Positions 26,727 through 34,992 of a stretch of DNA of 39,442 nt are shown here, piece after piece. The notes below the pieces were generated by a model. The model worked only from the letters and a program-made list of their open reading frames with translations. It was not told the origin of the DNA and made no database searches. Source of the DNA: JAKOQB01 sp036824465. Lineage in GTDB: Bacteria > Pseudomonadota > Gammaproteobacteria > Burkholderiales > Burkholderiaceae_F. Both the position numbers and the translations under genes were made by a program. Within the stretch, counting starts at the first letter, position 1, and every line of letters begins with the position of its first letter. Location: NCBI GenBank assembly GCA_036824465.1, contig DAITAC010000031.1, forward strand, positions 1-39,442, in the 5' to 3' direction.

Positions 26727-27550
26727 TCAGCGTCATCGTCACGACCTACAACCGCCCCGACGCACTGCGCGCAGTGCTGGCCGGGCTGCTGGCGCAGACG
26801 CAGCGCAACTTCGAAATACTGGTGGCCGACGATGGCTCACGCGACGAAACACGACTGATGGTCGAATCGATGGCGCGCGCCGCTCCGCTGTCGATCGTGC
26901 ACGTGTGGCAGGAAGACCGCGGCTTTCGCGCCGCGGCCGCGCGCAATCGCGCCGTGGCGCGCGCGCGCGGCGACTACCTGATCTTCCTCGATGGCGATTG
27001 CGTGCCGCGGCCGGCGTGGATTGGCACGCATGGCGCCTTGGCGGAACGCGGCTGGATGGTTGCGGGCAATCGCATCCTGCTGTCCGAGTCGCTGACGCGC
27101 GACGTGCTGGCGCGGCGCGAGCCGCTGCATGCGTGGAGCGGCGCGCGCTGGCATCTGGCCTGGGTCGCGGGCGATGTCAATCGTCGCCTGCCGTTCACGA
27201 CCTTGCCATTGGGACCGCTGCGCAAGATCGCCGCGCATCGCTGGCAGCGCGTGCGCACCTGCAACCTAGGCATCTGGCGCGACGACTTCATGCGCGTGAA
27301 CGGGTTCGACGAAAGCTATGAGGGCTGGGGCTTCGAGGACTCGGACCTTGCGGTGCGCCTGATCAACTCCGGTGTCCGCCGCAAGGAAGGTGCATTCGCC
27401 ACCGGCGTGCTGCATCTGTGGCACAAGGAAAACGATCGCGCGCGCGAGGGTGAGAACTGGCAGCGACTGCAAGCACGCATCGCGTCGCGTGAGATGCGCG
27501 CGACCGTGGGGATCGATCACTACGCGGTCGATCAGAAGGTTCAGCCGTAG
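26723..27550 (+). CDS. Family 2 glycosyltransferase with C-terminal galactosyltransferase-like motif
   Basis: The 275-residue protein begins MISVIVTTYNRPDALRAVL and has the GT-A acidic motifs VADDGSRDET and IFLDGDCVPRP. A C-terminal GWGFEDSDLAVRLINSG motif occurs in chondroitin-synthase/galactosyltransferase-like GT2 enzymes. It is translationally coupled to the WaaE-like gene by a 4-base overlap, so it probably acts on the same core oligosaccharide. Its last 10 bases overlap the convergent dnaE stop. The sugar donor and acceptor are unknown. Confidence 0.86.
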   Translation: MISVIVTTYNRPDALRAVLAGLLAQTQRNFEILVADDGSRDETRLMVESMARAAPLSIVHVWQEDRGFRAAAARNRAVARARGDYLIFLDGDCVPRPAWIGTHGALAERGWMVAGNRILLSESLTRDVLARREPLHAWSGARWHLAWVAGDVNRRLPFTTLPLGPLRKIAAHRWQRVRTCNLGIWRDDFMRVNGFDESYEGWGFEDSDLAVRLINSGVRRKEGAFATGVLHLWHKENDRAREGENWQRLQARIASREMRATVGIDHYAVDQKVQP

Positions 27551-30500
27551 CTGAAGTCTGCGCCTCGCACGCGCGGCTGGGCGCGCAATTCTTCAAGCAG
27601 GCGTTCGTCGCCGCGCACGCGCCACGCGTCCGGCAGGCGGATATCGGCGCAGCCGTTGCTGTTGGCCACGTGCAGCACGACGCGGCAGCCCGCGGCGACA
27701 TTCGATGCAGGCGTGCGGACTTCGCCATTACCGCCATTGCCGCCGTTGGCAATCGCCACGCGATACGGAACCAGTGTGTCTCTGAGCTTCGCCACGCTTG
27801 CCACATTCTCGACATCGATCCGCAATGCCGCCTGCGCGCGCGCGCGCGCCTCGGCCAGATCAATCACTTCGTCGGCAAGCACCGACAAGCGCTGATCGGC
27901 ATCGCCCGGACGCACGCGGCCGGTGACGAAGACCAGGGTGTCCTCCTTCAGCAGCGCACGCTTGCGATCAAAGAGTTCAGAAAACACCGTGAGTTCGAGC
28001 GCGGCGGTACCGTCGTCGAGGACGATCACCCCCATGCGACCCCGCCGCGTGTTCTGCGAGCGCGCCGAGACGATGATGCCGGCGACGCGGATCGGGTCCC
28101 CACGACCTCCCTGGCCACCGGCCGCAGGTCGCACGTCGGCGAGTTTCGTTGGCGCAAGCCGGCGCGCTTCCGCCGCGTATTCGTTGAACAGGTGGCCGCT
28201 GAAGTAGTAGCCCAGCGCCAGCTTCTCGTTCGCAAGGCGCTCACGCTCGCTCCACGGCGCCACCGCGATGTAATCGATGGCTGCGACCTCGGCAGGTCCG
28301 CCGAACAGGCTGGCTTGTCCGATGCTCGCCGCTGCGCGCTCGGCCGCCTCCATCGCCCGCCCCACGCTTGCGAACAGCTTGGCGCGATCGGCATCGATCG
28401 AATCGAAGCCTCCGGCGCGCACCAGCGCTTCGACCACGCGCCGGTTGACGATATGCCGGTCGATCCGTGCGCAGAACTCAAACAGGTTTTCGAACGGCGT
28501 GGCGCCACGCATGGAAATGATGTGCTCAATCGCCCCCTGCCCTGTACCCTTGATCGCGCCCAGGCCGTAGCGGATCGTCTTCGCATTCACCGGCTCGAAT
28601 GGGTGGACGCCGAGATTGACGCTCGGCGGCTCGACCGTCAGCCCCAGCGCACGGCTGTCTTCGACCAACCCCTTGACACTGTCGGTGTCGCCCATCAACG
28701 CGGTCAGGTTGGCCGCCATGAAAGCGGCTGGATGATGCGCCTTGAAGTACGCGGTCTGATAAGCGATCAGCGCATAGGCGGCCGAATGCGAGTTATGGAC
28801 GATCAGTCCGTCGGCGACGAAGTTGTGATCGTCTTCGATCTCCAGGTCATAGACATCCTCTACACCGGCGTTGCCGATCTCGACCACGGTGTCCCAGTAC
28901 ACATCGGACGCCGCGACAGCCCCGAGCCGCTCGTCGCCGAGGAACTCGCCCAGACGCGCGATCGTGCCGCGGCGAAAGCCGCGTTTGCCGGCGCTGCCGG
29001 TGCCATAGAACTCCTTCATCGACTGGCCGCTGCGCGCCTCAAGTTCGCGCCATGTCAACTCGGCGCGGCGCCGCGCCTGGTCGACCCAACCGCGCACATC
29101 GCCGGGAATCGTGTCCCTGCTGCTCAATCCGGGCGCCGCGGCGCTGACGTAGGCACGCAGCGCTTCAACCTGCGCCGTCCGACCGGCACAGCGCGGCAGC
29201 ACGATGTCGACAAATCGCGCGACACCGTCATCGCCGAGCGGGAACACCGCATAACCCGGACGCCTGCCGCCGCGATAGCGAAACTCCTTCTGCTGCACAC
29301 GCGCGACGACGCCAAGGCGCAACAACAGGTCCTGCACATCGCGCGCCAATCCAGCGGAACTCGTCGCATAGAACGGCATGGTGTTCGACGTGCCGAAGAA
29401 GAAGCCATCGCCGGACCACAGCCGGCCGAGCAGCACGGCAATGTCCTCGTCCGCCAACGCGAACACTTCACGCGGCACCCGCTTCGCATCCGCCTTGCAA
29501 CCGAGCAGTCCGAGCCGCTGCGCCCACATGAACGCGCCGCTGCGAACCGGCGCGGCTTCCTCGACCGCGACCGCGTTGCCACCGCTCGCATTCCACGGCC
29601 GCTGACCCGTGCGAAAACGCGCATCGCGGCCGGTCGAAACGCAGACTTCGCCGCGCGCGCCCCGTTGCGCAATGCGCGCGACCGAATTCGGAAACTGTGT
29701 CACCGCGCGGACGAAATCTGCAATCAGCTCGGCGTCGTTGTTGTAGAAGTAAAGGCAGGTCGGATGACAGGTGTTGCCTTCCGACAGCAAGCCGCCGAGG
29801 GTGATCAACTCGTGCTCCGCCCAACGGCGCGGGTGCGCGGCGCGCAGAACACGCGGCGCGGCAACGCGATCGCCCGGCTTCAGATCGCGCAGCAGGGTCC
29901 AGCCGTCGAGCGTGCGCAGCGGATGATTGCCGGTCGCGACCAACCGGCGGCCGAGTGCGGTACGCAGCTCGTACACACGGCGCCGCCCATTCCACACCAC
30001 GTCGCGCACGCGTCGCGCGCGCAGTTTCCAGCTCGAGTCAACGGCGTGCAACGACAAATCAAGGTGCGCGCGGCGCTCGAACAATTCGCGCACCGTGTGC
30101 TGTGCGCCGGTCAACGCGTCGTGCACGCGCGTCTCGCCCACCACGCATTTGTTAAACCCGTAGCCCGCGAACTTCTCCATCTGGTCGAACAGCAGCTGCG
30201 CCTTGTTCTCTGGCATGCCGCGCTCGACGGCGCCCTGCAGGAAGATCGCACGCTGCTTGGCCATTTCGTCGGGCTTCTTCTTGCCCATCGCTCGTCGCAG
30301 CAGGTCGGCGCCACCCAGCGTGTAGCCACCGATGACCTGCGCGATGGTCATCACGTGCTCCTGATAGGTCATCACACCGTACGTGGGCCCCAGGATCGGC
30401 TCCAGCCGCGGATCGAGATACTCGGCCTTCTTGCGGCCGTGCTTGCATTCGATGAACTCCGGGATCAGGTCCATCGGCCCCGGCCGATACAGCGCGTTCA

Positions 30501-32400
30501 ACGCGATCAGGTCTTCGAGCACGTTGGGCTTGGCGCGCTTGAGCATGCCGCGCATGCCTGCCGAGTCGAACTGGAACACGGCCGTCGTCTCGGCGCGCTT
30601 GAAGATGTCGTAGGTCTTCGCGTCGTCGAGCGGCAGGTTGTCGAGGGTGAGCGTCGAGGCCGGATCGAGCCGCTTCACATAGCGCAGCGTCAGATCGAGG
30701 ATGGTCAGCGTGGTCAGGCCCAGGAAGTCGAACTTGACGAGGCCGATCGCCTCCACATCGTCCTTGTCGAACTGGCTCACCACCGCGTCGGTGCCCTGCG
30801 CGCAGTACAGCGGACAGAAGTCGGTGAGCTTCCCGGGCGCGATCAGCACGCCTCCGGCATGCATGCCGACGTTGCGCGTCAATCCTTCAAGGGGCTTCGA
30901 CAGTTCGACCAGTTCACCATATTCCTCATCCGCTTTCACCGCTTCGGCGAACGCGGGCTCCTGCTCGAGCGCGCGCTGCAGCGTCCATGGATCGGCAGGG
31001 TTGTGTGGAATCAGCTTCGACAGCGTGTCGCACTTGGTGTAGGGCAGATCGAGCACGCGGCCGACGTCACGCACCACGGCCTTCGCACCGAGCGTGCCGA
31101 AGGTCGCGATCTGGCTGACTGCCTGCGCGCCGTACTTGTGCTTGACATAGTCGATCACGCGGTCGCGGTGGTCCTGGCAGAAATCGATGTCAAAGTCCGG
31201 CATCGATACGCGCTCGGGATTCAGGAATCGCTCAAACAGCAGTTCGTACCGCAGTGGATCAAGGTCGGTGACGTTCAGCGCATACGCGACCAGCGAACCC
31301 GCGCCGGATCCGCGCCCGGGCCCGACCGGAATGTCGTTCTCCTTGGCCCAGTTGATGAAGTCGGCCACGATCAGGAAGTACCCGGAGAAGCCCATCGTCG
31401 CGATCGTGCCGAGTTCCCACTCCAGGCGCTCCACGTAGACGGGACGCTGCTTGTCGCGCTCGCCTGCGTCGGGAAACAGCTTTTCCAGTCGCCGCTCCAA
31501 CCCGGCACGCGCGATCTGGTGGCAATGCTCGTCGAGCGTGACCCCCGGAGGCGTCGGGAAATCGGGCAGTCGTGCCTTGCCAAGTGTCAGTTGCAGATTG
31601 CAGCGCCTGGCAATCTCAACCGAGTTCTGCAGCGCGGCAGGAATGTCCTTGAACATCTCCGCCATCTCGGCCGCGCTCTTGAAGTACTGCTCCGCAGTGA
31701 AGCGGCGCGGCCGCCGCGGATCGGCAAGCGTGTAGCCCTCGGCGATGCATACACGCGCTTCATGCGCGCGAAACTCTTCTCGCGCGATGAACTGCACCGG
31801 ATGGGTCGCGACGACGGGAAGCTTCAATTGGTGCGCGAGGGAAAGGGACATATTGGCGCAGGCGTCATCACCGTTGCGACCCGCGCGCTGAAGTTCGAGA
31901 TAGAAGCGCCCCGGGAACGCATCGGCCAGGCGCTGCGCCACGGCGCGGGCGATATCCCGGTTGCCGGCAAGCAGATTCACGCCAGTCTCGCCCTGCGCGC
32001 CCCCGGACAACGCGATCAGCCCGCGCGTTGCTGCGCCGCCAAGCCATTCGCTCTGGATCTCAGCGCGATTGCGGTGTTGGTTGGTAAGCCATGCGCGCGA
32101 CAGGAGTTCACACAGGTTGAGATATCCAGCCTGATCCTGGACCAGCAACAGCAGGCGATACGGATGATCGCGATCTGTTTCGTTGGTGATCCACAGATCG
32201 CAGCCGAGGATCGGTTTCACGCCCTTCGCACGCGCGGCCTTGTAGAACCGAACGGCGCCGAACAGATTGGCGCTGTCGGTCAGCGCCAGCGCGCCCTGGC
32301 CGTCAATTGCGGCGGCCTGGACGGCGTCGTCAACCCGCACCAGGCCATCGACGACCGAAAACTCCGAATGCAGTCGAAGATGAACGAAGCGCGACAACAT
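27541..32400 (-). CDS. dnaE: DNA polymerase III alpha subunit, interrupted by an intein
   Basis: The precursor from the ATG at 32400 is 1619 residues; without the 452-residue intein it is 1167, the usual DnaE size. The N-terminal PHP domain begins FVHLRLHSEFSVVDG. Polymerase palm aspartates lie in SMPDFDIDFCQDHRD, followed by GMHAGGVLIAP and the tau/beta-binding C-terminal parts with an OB region (RVAGIIVSARSQNTRRGRMG). The interruption falls inside KFAGYGFNK/SHSAAYALIAYQ. A GTG ten codons upstream is possible, but E. coli DnaE also begins just before RFVHLR. Function requires protein splicing. The 3' end overlaps a glycosyltransferase by 10 bases. Confidence 0.96.
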   Translation of the reverse strand: MLSRFVHLRLHSEFSVVDGLVRVDDAVQAAAIDGQGALALTDSANLFGAVRFYKAARAKGVKPILGCDLWITNETDRDHPYRLLLLVQDQAGYLNLCELLSRAWLTNQHRNRAEIQSEWLGGAATRGLIALSGGAQGETGVNLLAGNRDIARAVAQRLADAFPGRFYLELQRAGRNGDDACANMSLSLAHQLKLPVVATHPVQFIAREEFRAHEARVCIAEGYTLADPRRPRRFTAEQYFKSAAEMAEMFKDIPAALQNSVEIARRCNLQLTLGKARLPDFPTPPGVTLDEHCHQIARAGLERRLEKLFPDAGERDKQRPVYVERLEWELGTIATMGFSGYFLIVADFINWAKENDIPVGPGRGSGAGSLVAYALNVTDLDPLRYELLFERFLNPERVSMPDFDIDFCQDHRDRVIDYVKHKYGAQAVSQIATFGTLGAKAVVRDVGRVLDLPYTKCDTLSKLIPHNPADPWTLQRALEQEPAFAEAVKADEEYGELVELSKPLEGLTRNVGMHAGGVLIAPGKLTDFCPLYCAQGTDAVVSQFDKDDVEAIGLVKFDFLGLTTLTILDLTLRYVKRLDPASTLTLDNLPLDDAKTYDIFKRAETTAVFQFDSAGMRGMLKRAKPNVLEDLIALNALYRPGPMDLIPEFIECKHGRKKAEYLDPRLEPILGPTYGVMTYQEHVMTIAQVIGGYTLGGADLLRRAMGKKKPDEMAKQRAIFLQGAVERGMPENKAQLLFDQMEKFAGYGFNKCVVGETRVHDALTGAQHTVRELFERRAHLDLSLHAVDSSWKLRARRVRDVVWNGRRRVYELRTALGRRLVATGNHPLRTLDGWTLLRDLKPGDRVAAPRVLRAAHPRRWAEHELITLGGLLSEGNTCHPTCLYFYNNDAELIADFVRAVTQFPNSVARIAQRGARGEVCVSTGRDARFRTGQRPWNASGGNAVAVEEAAPVRSGAFMWAQRLGLLGCKADAKRVPREVFALADEDIAVLLGRLWSGDGFFFGTSNTMPFYATSSAGLARDVQDLLLRLGVVARVQQKEFRYRGGRRPGYAVFPLGDDGVARFVDIVLPRCAGRTAQVEALRAYVSAAAPGLSSRDTIPGDVRGWVDQARRRAELTWRELEARSGQSMKEFYGTGSAGKRGFRRGTIARLGEFLGDERLGAVAASDVYWDTVVEIGNAGVEDVYDLEIEDDHNFVADGLIVHNSHSAAYALIAYQTAYFKAHHPAAFMAANLTALMGDTDSVKGLVEDSRALGLTVEPPSVNLGVHPFEPVNAKTIRYGLGAIKGTGQGAIEHIISMRGATPFENLFEFCARIDRHIVNRRVVEALVRAGGFDSIDADRAKLFASVGRAMEAAERAAASIGQASLFGGPAEVAAIDYIAVAPWSERERLANEKLALGYYFSGHLFNEYAAEARRLAPTKLADVRPAAGGQGGRGDPIRVAGIIVSARSQNTRRGRMGVIVLDDGTAALELTVFSELFDRKRALLKEDTLVFVTGRVRPGDADQRLSVLADEVIDLAEARARAQAALRIDVENVASVAKLRDTLVPYRVAIANGGNGGNGEVRTPASNVAAGCRVVLHVANSNGCADIRLPDAWRVRGDERLLEELRAQPRVRGADFSYG
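28792..30147 (-). mobile_element. DnaE intein with LAGLIDADG homing endonuclease domain
   Basis: The 452-residue insertion starts at a cysteine after GYGFNK (block A, CVVGETRV) and ends LIVHN before extein SHSAAYAL. Splicing residues are all present: C1, T72-x-x-H75 (TGNHPL, block B), a VYDLEIEDDHNFVADG block F, penultimate H451, N452 and the extein +1 serine. The endonuclease shows two LAGLIDADG-like motifs, LGGLLSEGN (E123) and LLGRLWSGDGFF (D247), both with the acidic residue. A possible helix-turn-helix (about residues 365-405) and ASDVYWDTVVEI follow. Both activities could therefore be intact. Codon use appears like the host: no TTA, CTA or TCA codon occurs in it, as in the flanking exteins over the same range. 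Confidence 0.95.
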
Positions 32401-32445
32401 GCGGTGATTGTAGTCGGCACGGGAAACCACACGATGTGAAACCGT

Positions 32446-32464
32446 GGCCCGTCGCGCACGGGCC
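32446..32464. terminator. Hairpin between the glk-hexR fusion and dnaE
   Basis: GGCCCGT (32446-32452) pairs perfectly with ACGGGCC (32458-32464) around a CGCGC loop. On the minus strand it lies 6 bases after the stop of the glucokinase-regulator gene and is followed by ACGGTTTCAC, only weakly T-rich. It may end the sugar operon before dnaE. Confidence 0.42.
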
Positions 32465-32470
32465 CGACAT

Positions 32471-34318
32471 CTACCCGCTGTGCGAAATGATGCGCGTCAA
32501 ATCCGCACTGCGCGGGTCCGTGTGGTCTCGGTCTTCACCTGGCGCCGCCCGGTGCGATCTGCCGCTGCGCCGCATTGCCACGCCGACCGCGAGAATATCG
32601 ATCGCGACAAGATATAGAACGCGACTGATCATCGGGATGTGCGTCGCGACATCCTCAGGATGATCGATCGCAATCGCCACGGTCGCGCGCTTGGCAAGGG
32701 GCGAGTGAGTCGGGGCGATCGCAATCACCTCGGCGCCATTCTCGAGCGCATTGTCGACCGCCTTCAGCAGTTCGCCGATGCGGCCCGAGCCCGAAATTGC
32801 CACCACCACGTCGCCGCGGCCAAGCGCGGACGCGGCCATCGTCTGCAGCCCGGTTTCCGTGTATGCCGCCGCCGGCACACCGATGCGCAGGAACTTGTAC
32901 TGCGCATCCTGCGCGACGACACCGTAGTTGCCGATCGCGTAGAACTCAATGCGGCGCGCGTGCTGCAGTTTCTCGATCGCGCGATCGACCGCGTCGCTGT
33001 TCAATTGATCGCGCACCTTGAGCAACGCTGATGCGGTGTTGTCGAGTACCTTGGCGCCCAGTTCGAGCGTTGAATCAGTCCGCTTGACCTGCGTGTGGGA
33101 GACGGGAATCGTGCCCGTGAGTCCGGATGCAAGCTTGAGCTTGAAGTCGGACAGCCCCTCGCAGCCGAGCGAACGGCAGAAGCGCACCACCGTGGGCTGC
33201 GATACGCCGGCGTGGCGCGCGATATCCATGATCGGATCGTTGAGCACGCTGCGCGGTTGCGACAGCACCAGATCCGCGACGCGCCGCTCCGCCTGTGACA
33301 GCGCGCTGCGCGCCTGCCGCACGCGCTCGACCAGAGTCGAGGCACCGCTGCGCTTCTTGAGCTGCGCGTTGAGAATCGCCGAAGTGCCGGTGAACGTCGG
33401 CGTTTCCGCGGTGATGACGTAGGTCGGCATGTGCCCCACGTAATCGGTCAGTCGGCCCTTCTCCTCAAAGCGTGCGCGGAATCCCGACCGATCAAAGTAA
33501 GTTCCAAGCCGCGGCACGATGCCACCGCCGATGAACAGGCCGCCGAATGCGCCGAGCGTGACCGCGACGTTGGCCGCCGCGGTGCCGAGCATTTCGCAGA
33601 AGACTTCGAGCGTCTCGGCACAGATCTGGCAGGAGCCATTCAGCCCGCGCTGCGTGATCTCCGGTGCCTTCAGCCCGTCGGCTGCCACGTCGGCGCGCGT
33701 CGCCAGCGCTCGATAGATCAGTTCAAGGCCGGCCGCGGAGATCAGGCGTTCCGCCGATACATGCTTGTACTGGCGCCACGCGAATTCAAGAATGAACATC
33801 TCACGCGCGTTGCGCGGTGCAAACGAGACGTGGCCACCTTCAGTGGCGAGCGCGACCCAGCCGTCCTCAACCGGGATCAGGCCCGACACGCCGAGGCCGG
33901 TTCCGGCGCCCACGATTCCCATCACGCTGCGTTCTTTTGGCTCACCGCCGCCAATCTGCCGATATTGCGACGGTGTCAGATAAGGCAGCGCCATCGCCAG
34001 CGCGGTGAAGTCGTTGACGACCAGCAATGTTTCGAAACCAACGCTCTCGCGAGTTTCCTCGATCGAGAAACGCCACGGGTAGTTGGTCATCTGCACCAGA
34101 TCGCCCTCGACCGGGTTGGCGATCGCGATCGCCCCGTGGCGTACGTCCTTGGCGTCAACCAGCGCCAGATAGGCGCGCAGCGCGGACAGGAAATCCGGAT
34201 AGTCTGCGCACGGAAGCGCGTGCTGGCTTTCATATATCGCCGGCTCGCGCTCGAGCGCGAAACGCGCATAGCGCGCACCGATGTCTGCAATCAGGCGGGG
34301 CTCGATCAGTCCGGGCAT
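32471..34318 (-). CDS. Fused glucokinase-like / RpiR (HexR-type) regulator
   Basis: The 615-residue protein joins a glucokinase-like domain (about residues 1-320) to an RpiR helix-turn-helix (about 325-400; MDIARHAGVSQPTVVRFCRS) and a SIS sugar-phosphate domain (about 440-585). Such glk-hexR fusions are known in Burkholderia. The kinase domain keeps the catalytic NDF (D103), GAGTGLGVS and ATEGGH. However, its phosphate-binding motif, normally DIGGTN, reads D12-I-G-A-R-Y17. A separate intact glucokinase lies at the other end of the cluster. The fused kinase may be weak or a sensor, while the RpiR-SIS part probably controls the Entner-Doudoroff genes. Confidence 0.88.
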   Translation of the reverse strand: MPGLIEPRLIADIGARYARFALEREPAIYESQHALPCADYPDFLSALRAYLALVDAKDVRHGAIAIANPVEGDLVQMTNYPWRFSIEETRESVGFETLLVVNDFTALAMALPYLTPSQYRQIGGGEPKERSVMGIVGAGTGLGVSGLIPVEDGWVALATEGGHVSFAPRNAREMFILEFAWRQYKHVSAERLISAAGLELIYRALATRADVAADGLKAPEITQRGLNGSCQICAETLEVFCEMLGTAAANVAVTLGAFGGLFIGGGIVPRLGTYFDRSGFRARFEEKGRLTDYVGHMPTYVITAETPTFTGTSAILNAQLKKRSGASTLVERVRQARSALSQAERRVADLVLSQPRSVLNDPIMDIARHAGVSQPTVVRFCRSLGCEGLSDFKLKLASGLTGTIPVSHTQVKRTDSTLELGAKVLDNTASALLKVRDQLNSDAVDRAIEKLQHARRIEFYAIGNYGVVAQDAQYKFLRIGVPAAAYTETGLQTMAASALGRGDVVVAISGSGRIGELLKAVDNALENGAEVIAIAPTHSPLAKRATVAIAIDHPEDVATHIPMISRVLYLVAIDILAVGVAMRRSGRSHRAAPGEDRDHTDPRSADLTRIISHSG

Positions 34319-34356
34319 GGCGCGATGTTACGGTGAGCAAACAGAGATGATCGGCT

Positions 34357-34992
34357 TCATTTCCGCAATGCGCCTGCCTGCGCGGCAAGCCGCTCGATGC
34401 GAGTCCAGTCGCGCGCCGCGACGGCATCGGCCGGCGTCAACCACGAGCCGCCAACGCACGCAACGTTCTTCTGCGCGAGGTAATTCGCCGCGCTGTCGGC
34501 CGTAATGCCGCCGGTCGGGCAAAAGCGGACATCGGCAAACACCGACGCAAAAGCCTTCAGTGTCGCAATGCCGCCGACGGACTCGGCGGGGAAAAGCTTG
34601 AGGCGACGGAATCCAGCGTCGCGCGCTCGCATGACGTCGGACGCCGTCGCCGTTCCGGGCAGCAGTGGCACGGAGCGCCGCGTCGCGACGCTGGCGAGGG
34701 AATCCGTCAGTCCGGGCGAAACGACGAATCGCGCACCCGCGGCAATCGCCTCATCGTACTGCGCCTCGTTCAGCACCGTGCCCGCGCCAACGATCGCGTC
34801 GGCCAGTCGCGCCATTGCGCGCAGTGCATCGAGCGCGGCCGGGGTACGCAACGTCACTTCGAGCACTCGCAAACCGCCACGCAGCAGCGCCTGCGCAAGT
34901 GGAACCGCGGTTTCCGCATCGTCGATCACAATCACCGGTATGACCGGCGAAATGGCGAGGATCTCATCCAGCGCCAACGACGCTGAGTTCAT
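34357..34992 (-). CDS. eda: 2-dehydro-3-deoxy-6-phosphogluconate aldolase
   Basis: Eda splits 2-keto-3-deoxy-6-phosphogluconate into pyruvate and glyceraldehyde 3-phosphate, the last step of the Entner-Doudoroff pathway. The 211-residue protein has the catalytic glutamate region RVLEVTLRTPAAL, the phosphate-site GAGTVLNEAQ and the Schiff-base lysine in RRLKLFPAESVGG. Length is typical. Its start overlaps the edd stop by 4 bases, and the glk-hexR fusion follows 38 bases after its stop, giving an edd-eda-glk/hexR operon on the minus strand. Confidence 0.96.
   Translation of the reverse strand: MNSASLALDEILAISPVIPVIVIDDAETAVPLAQALLRGGLRVLEVTLRTPAALDALRAMARLADAIVGAGTVLNEAQYDEAIAAGARFVVSPGLTDSLASVATRRSVPLLPGTATASDVMRARDAGFRRLKLFPAESVGGIATLKAFASVFADVRFCPTGGITADSAANYLAQKNVACVGGSWLTPADAVAARDWTRIERLAAQAGALRK

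Noticed and set aside
27670..32439. A 1589-codon open frame antisense to the whole of dnaE and its intein
   Set aside because: It shares codon boundaries with dnaE and is open only because dnaE avoids TTA, CTA and TCA codons in GC-rich DNA. Its translation is rich in Arg, His and Gln and shows no domain.
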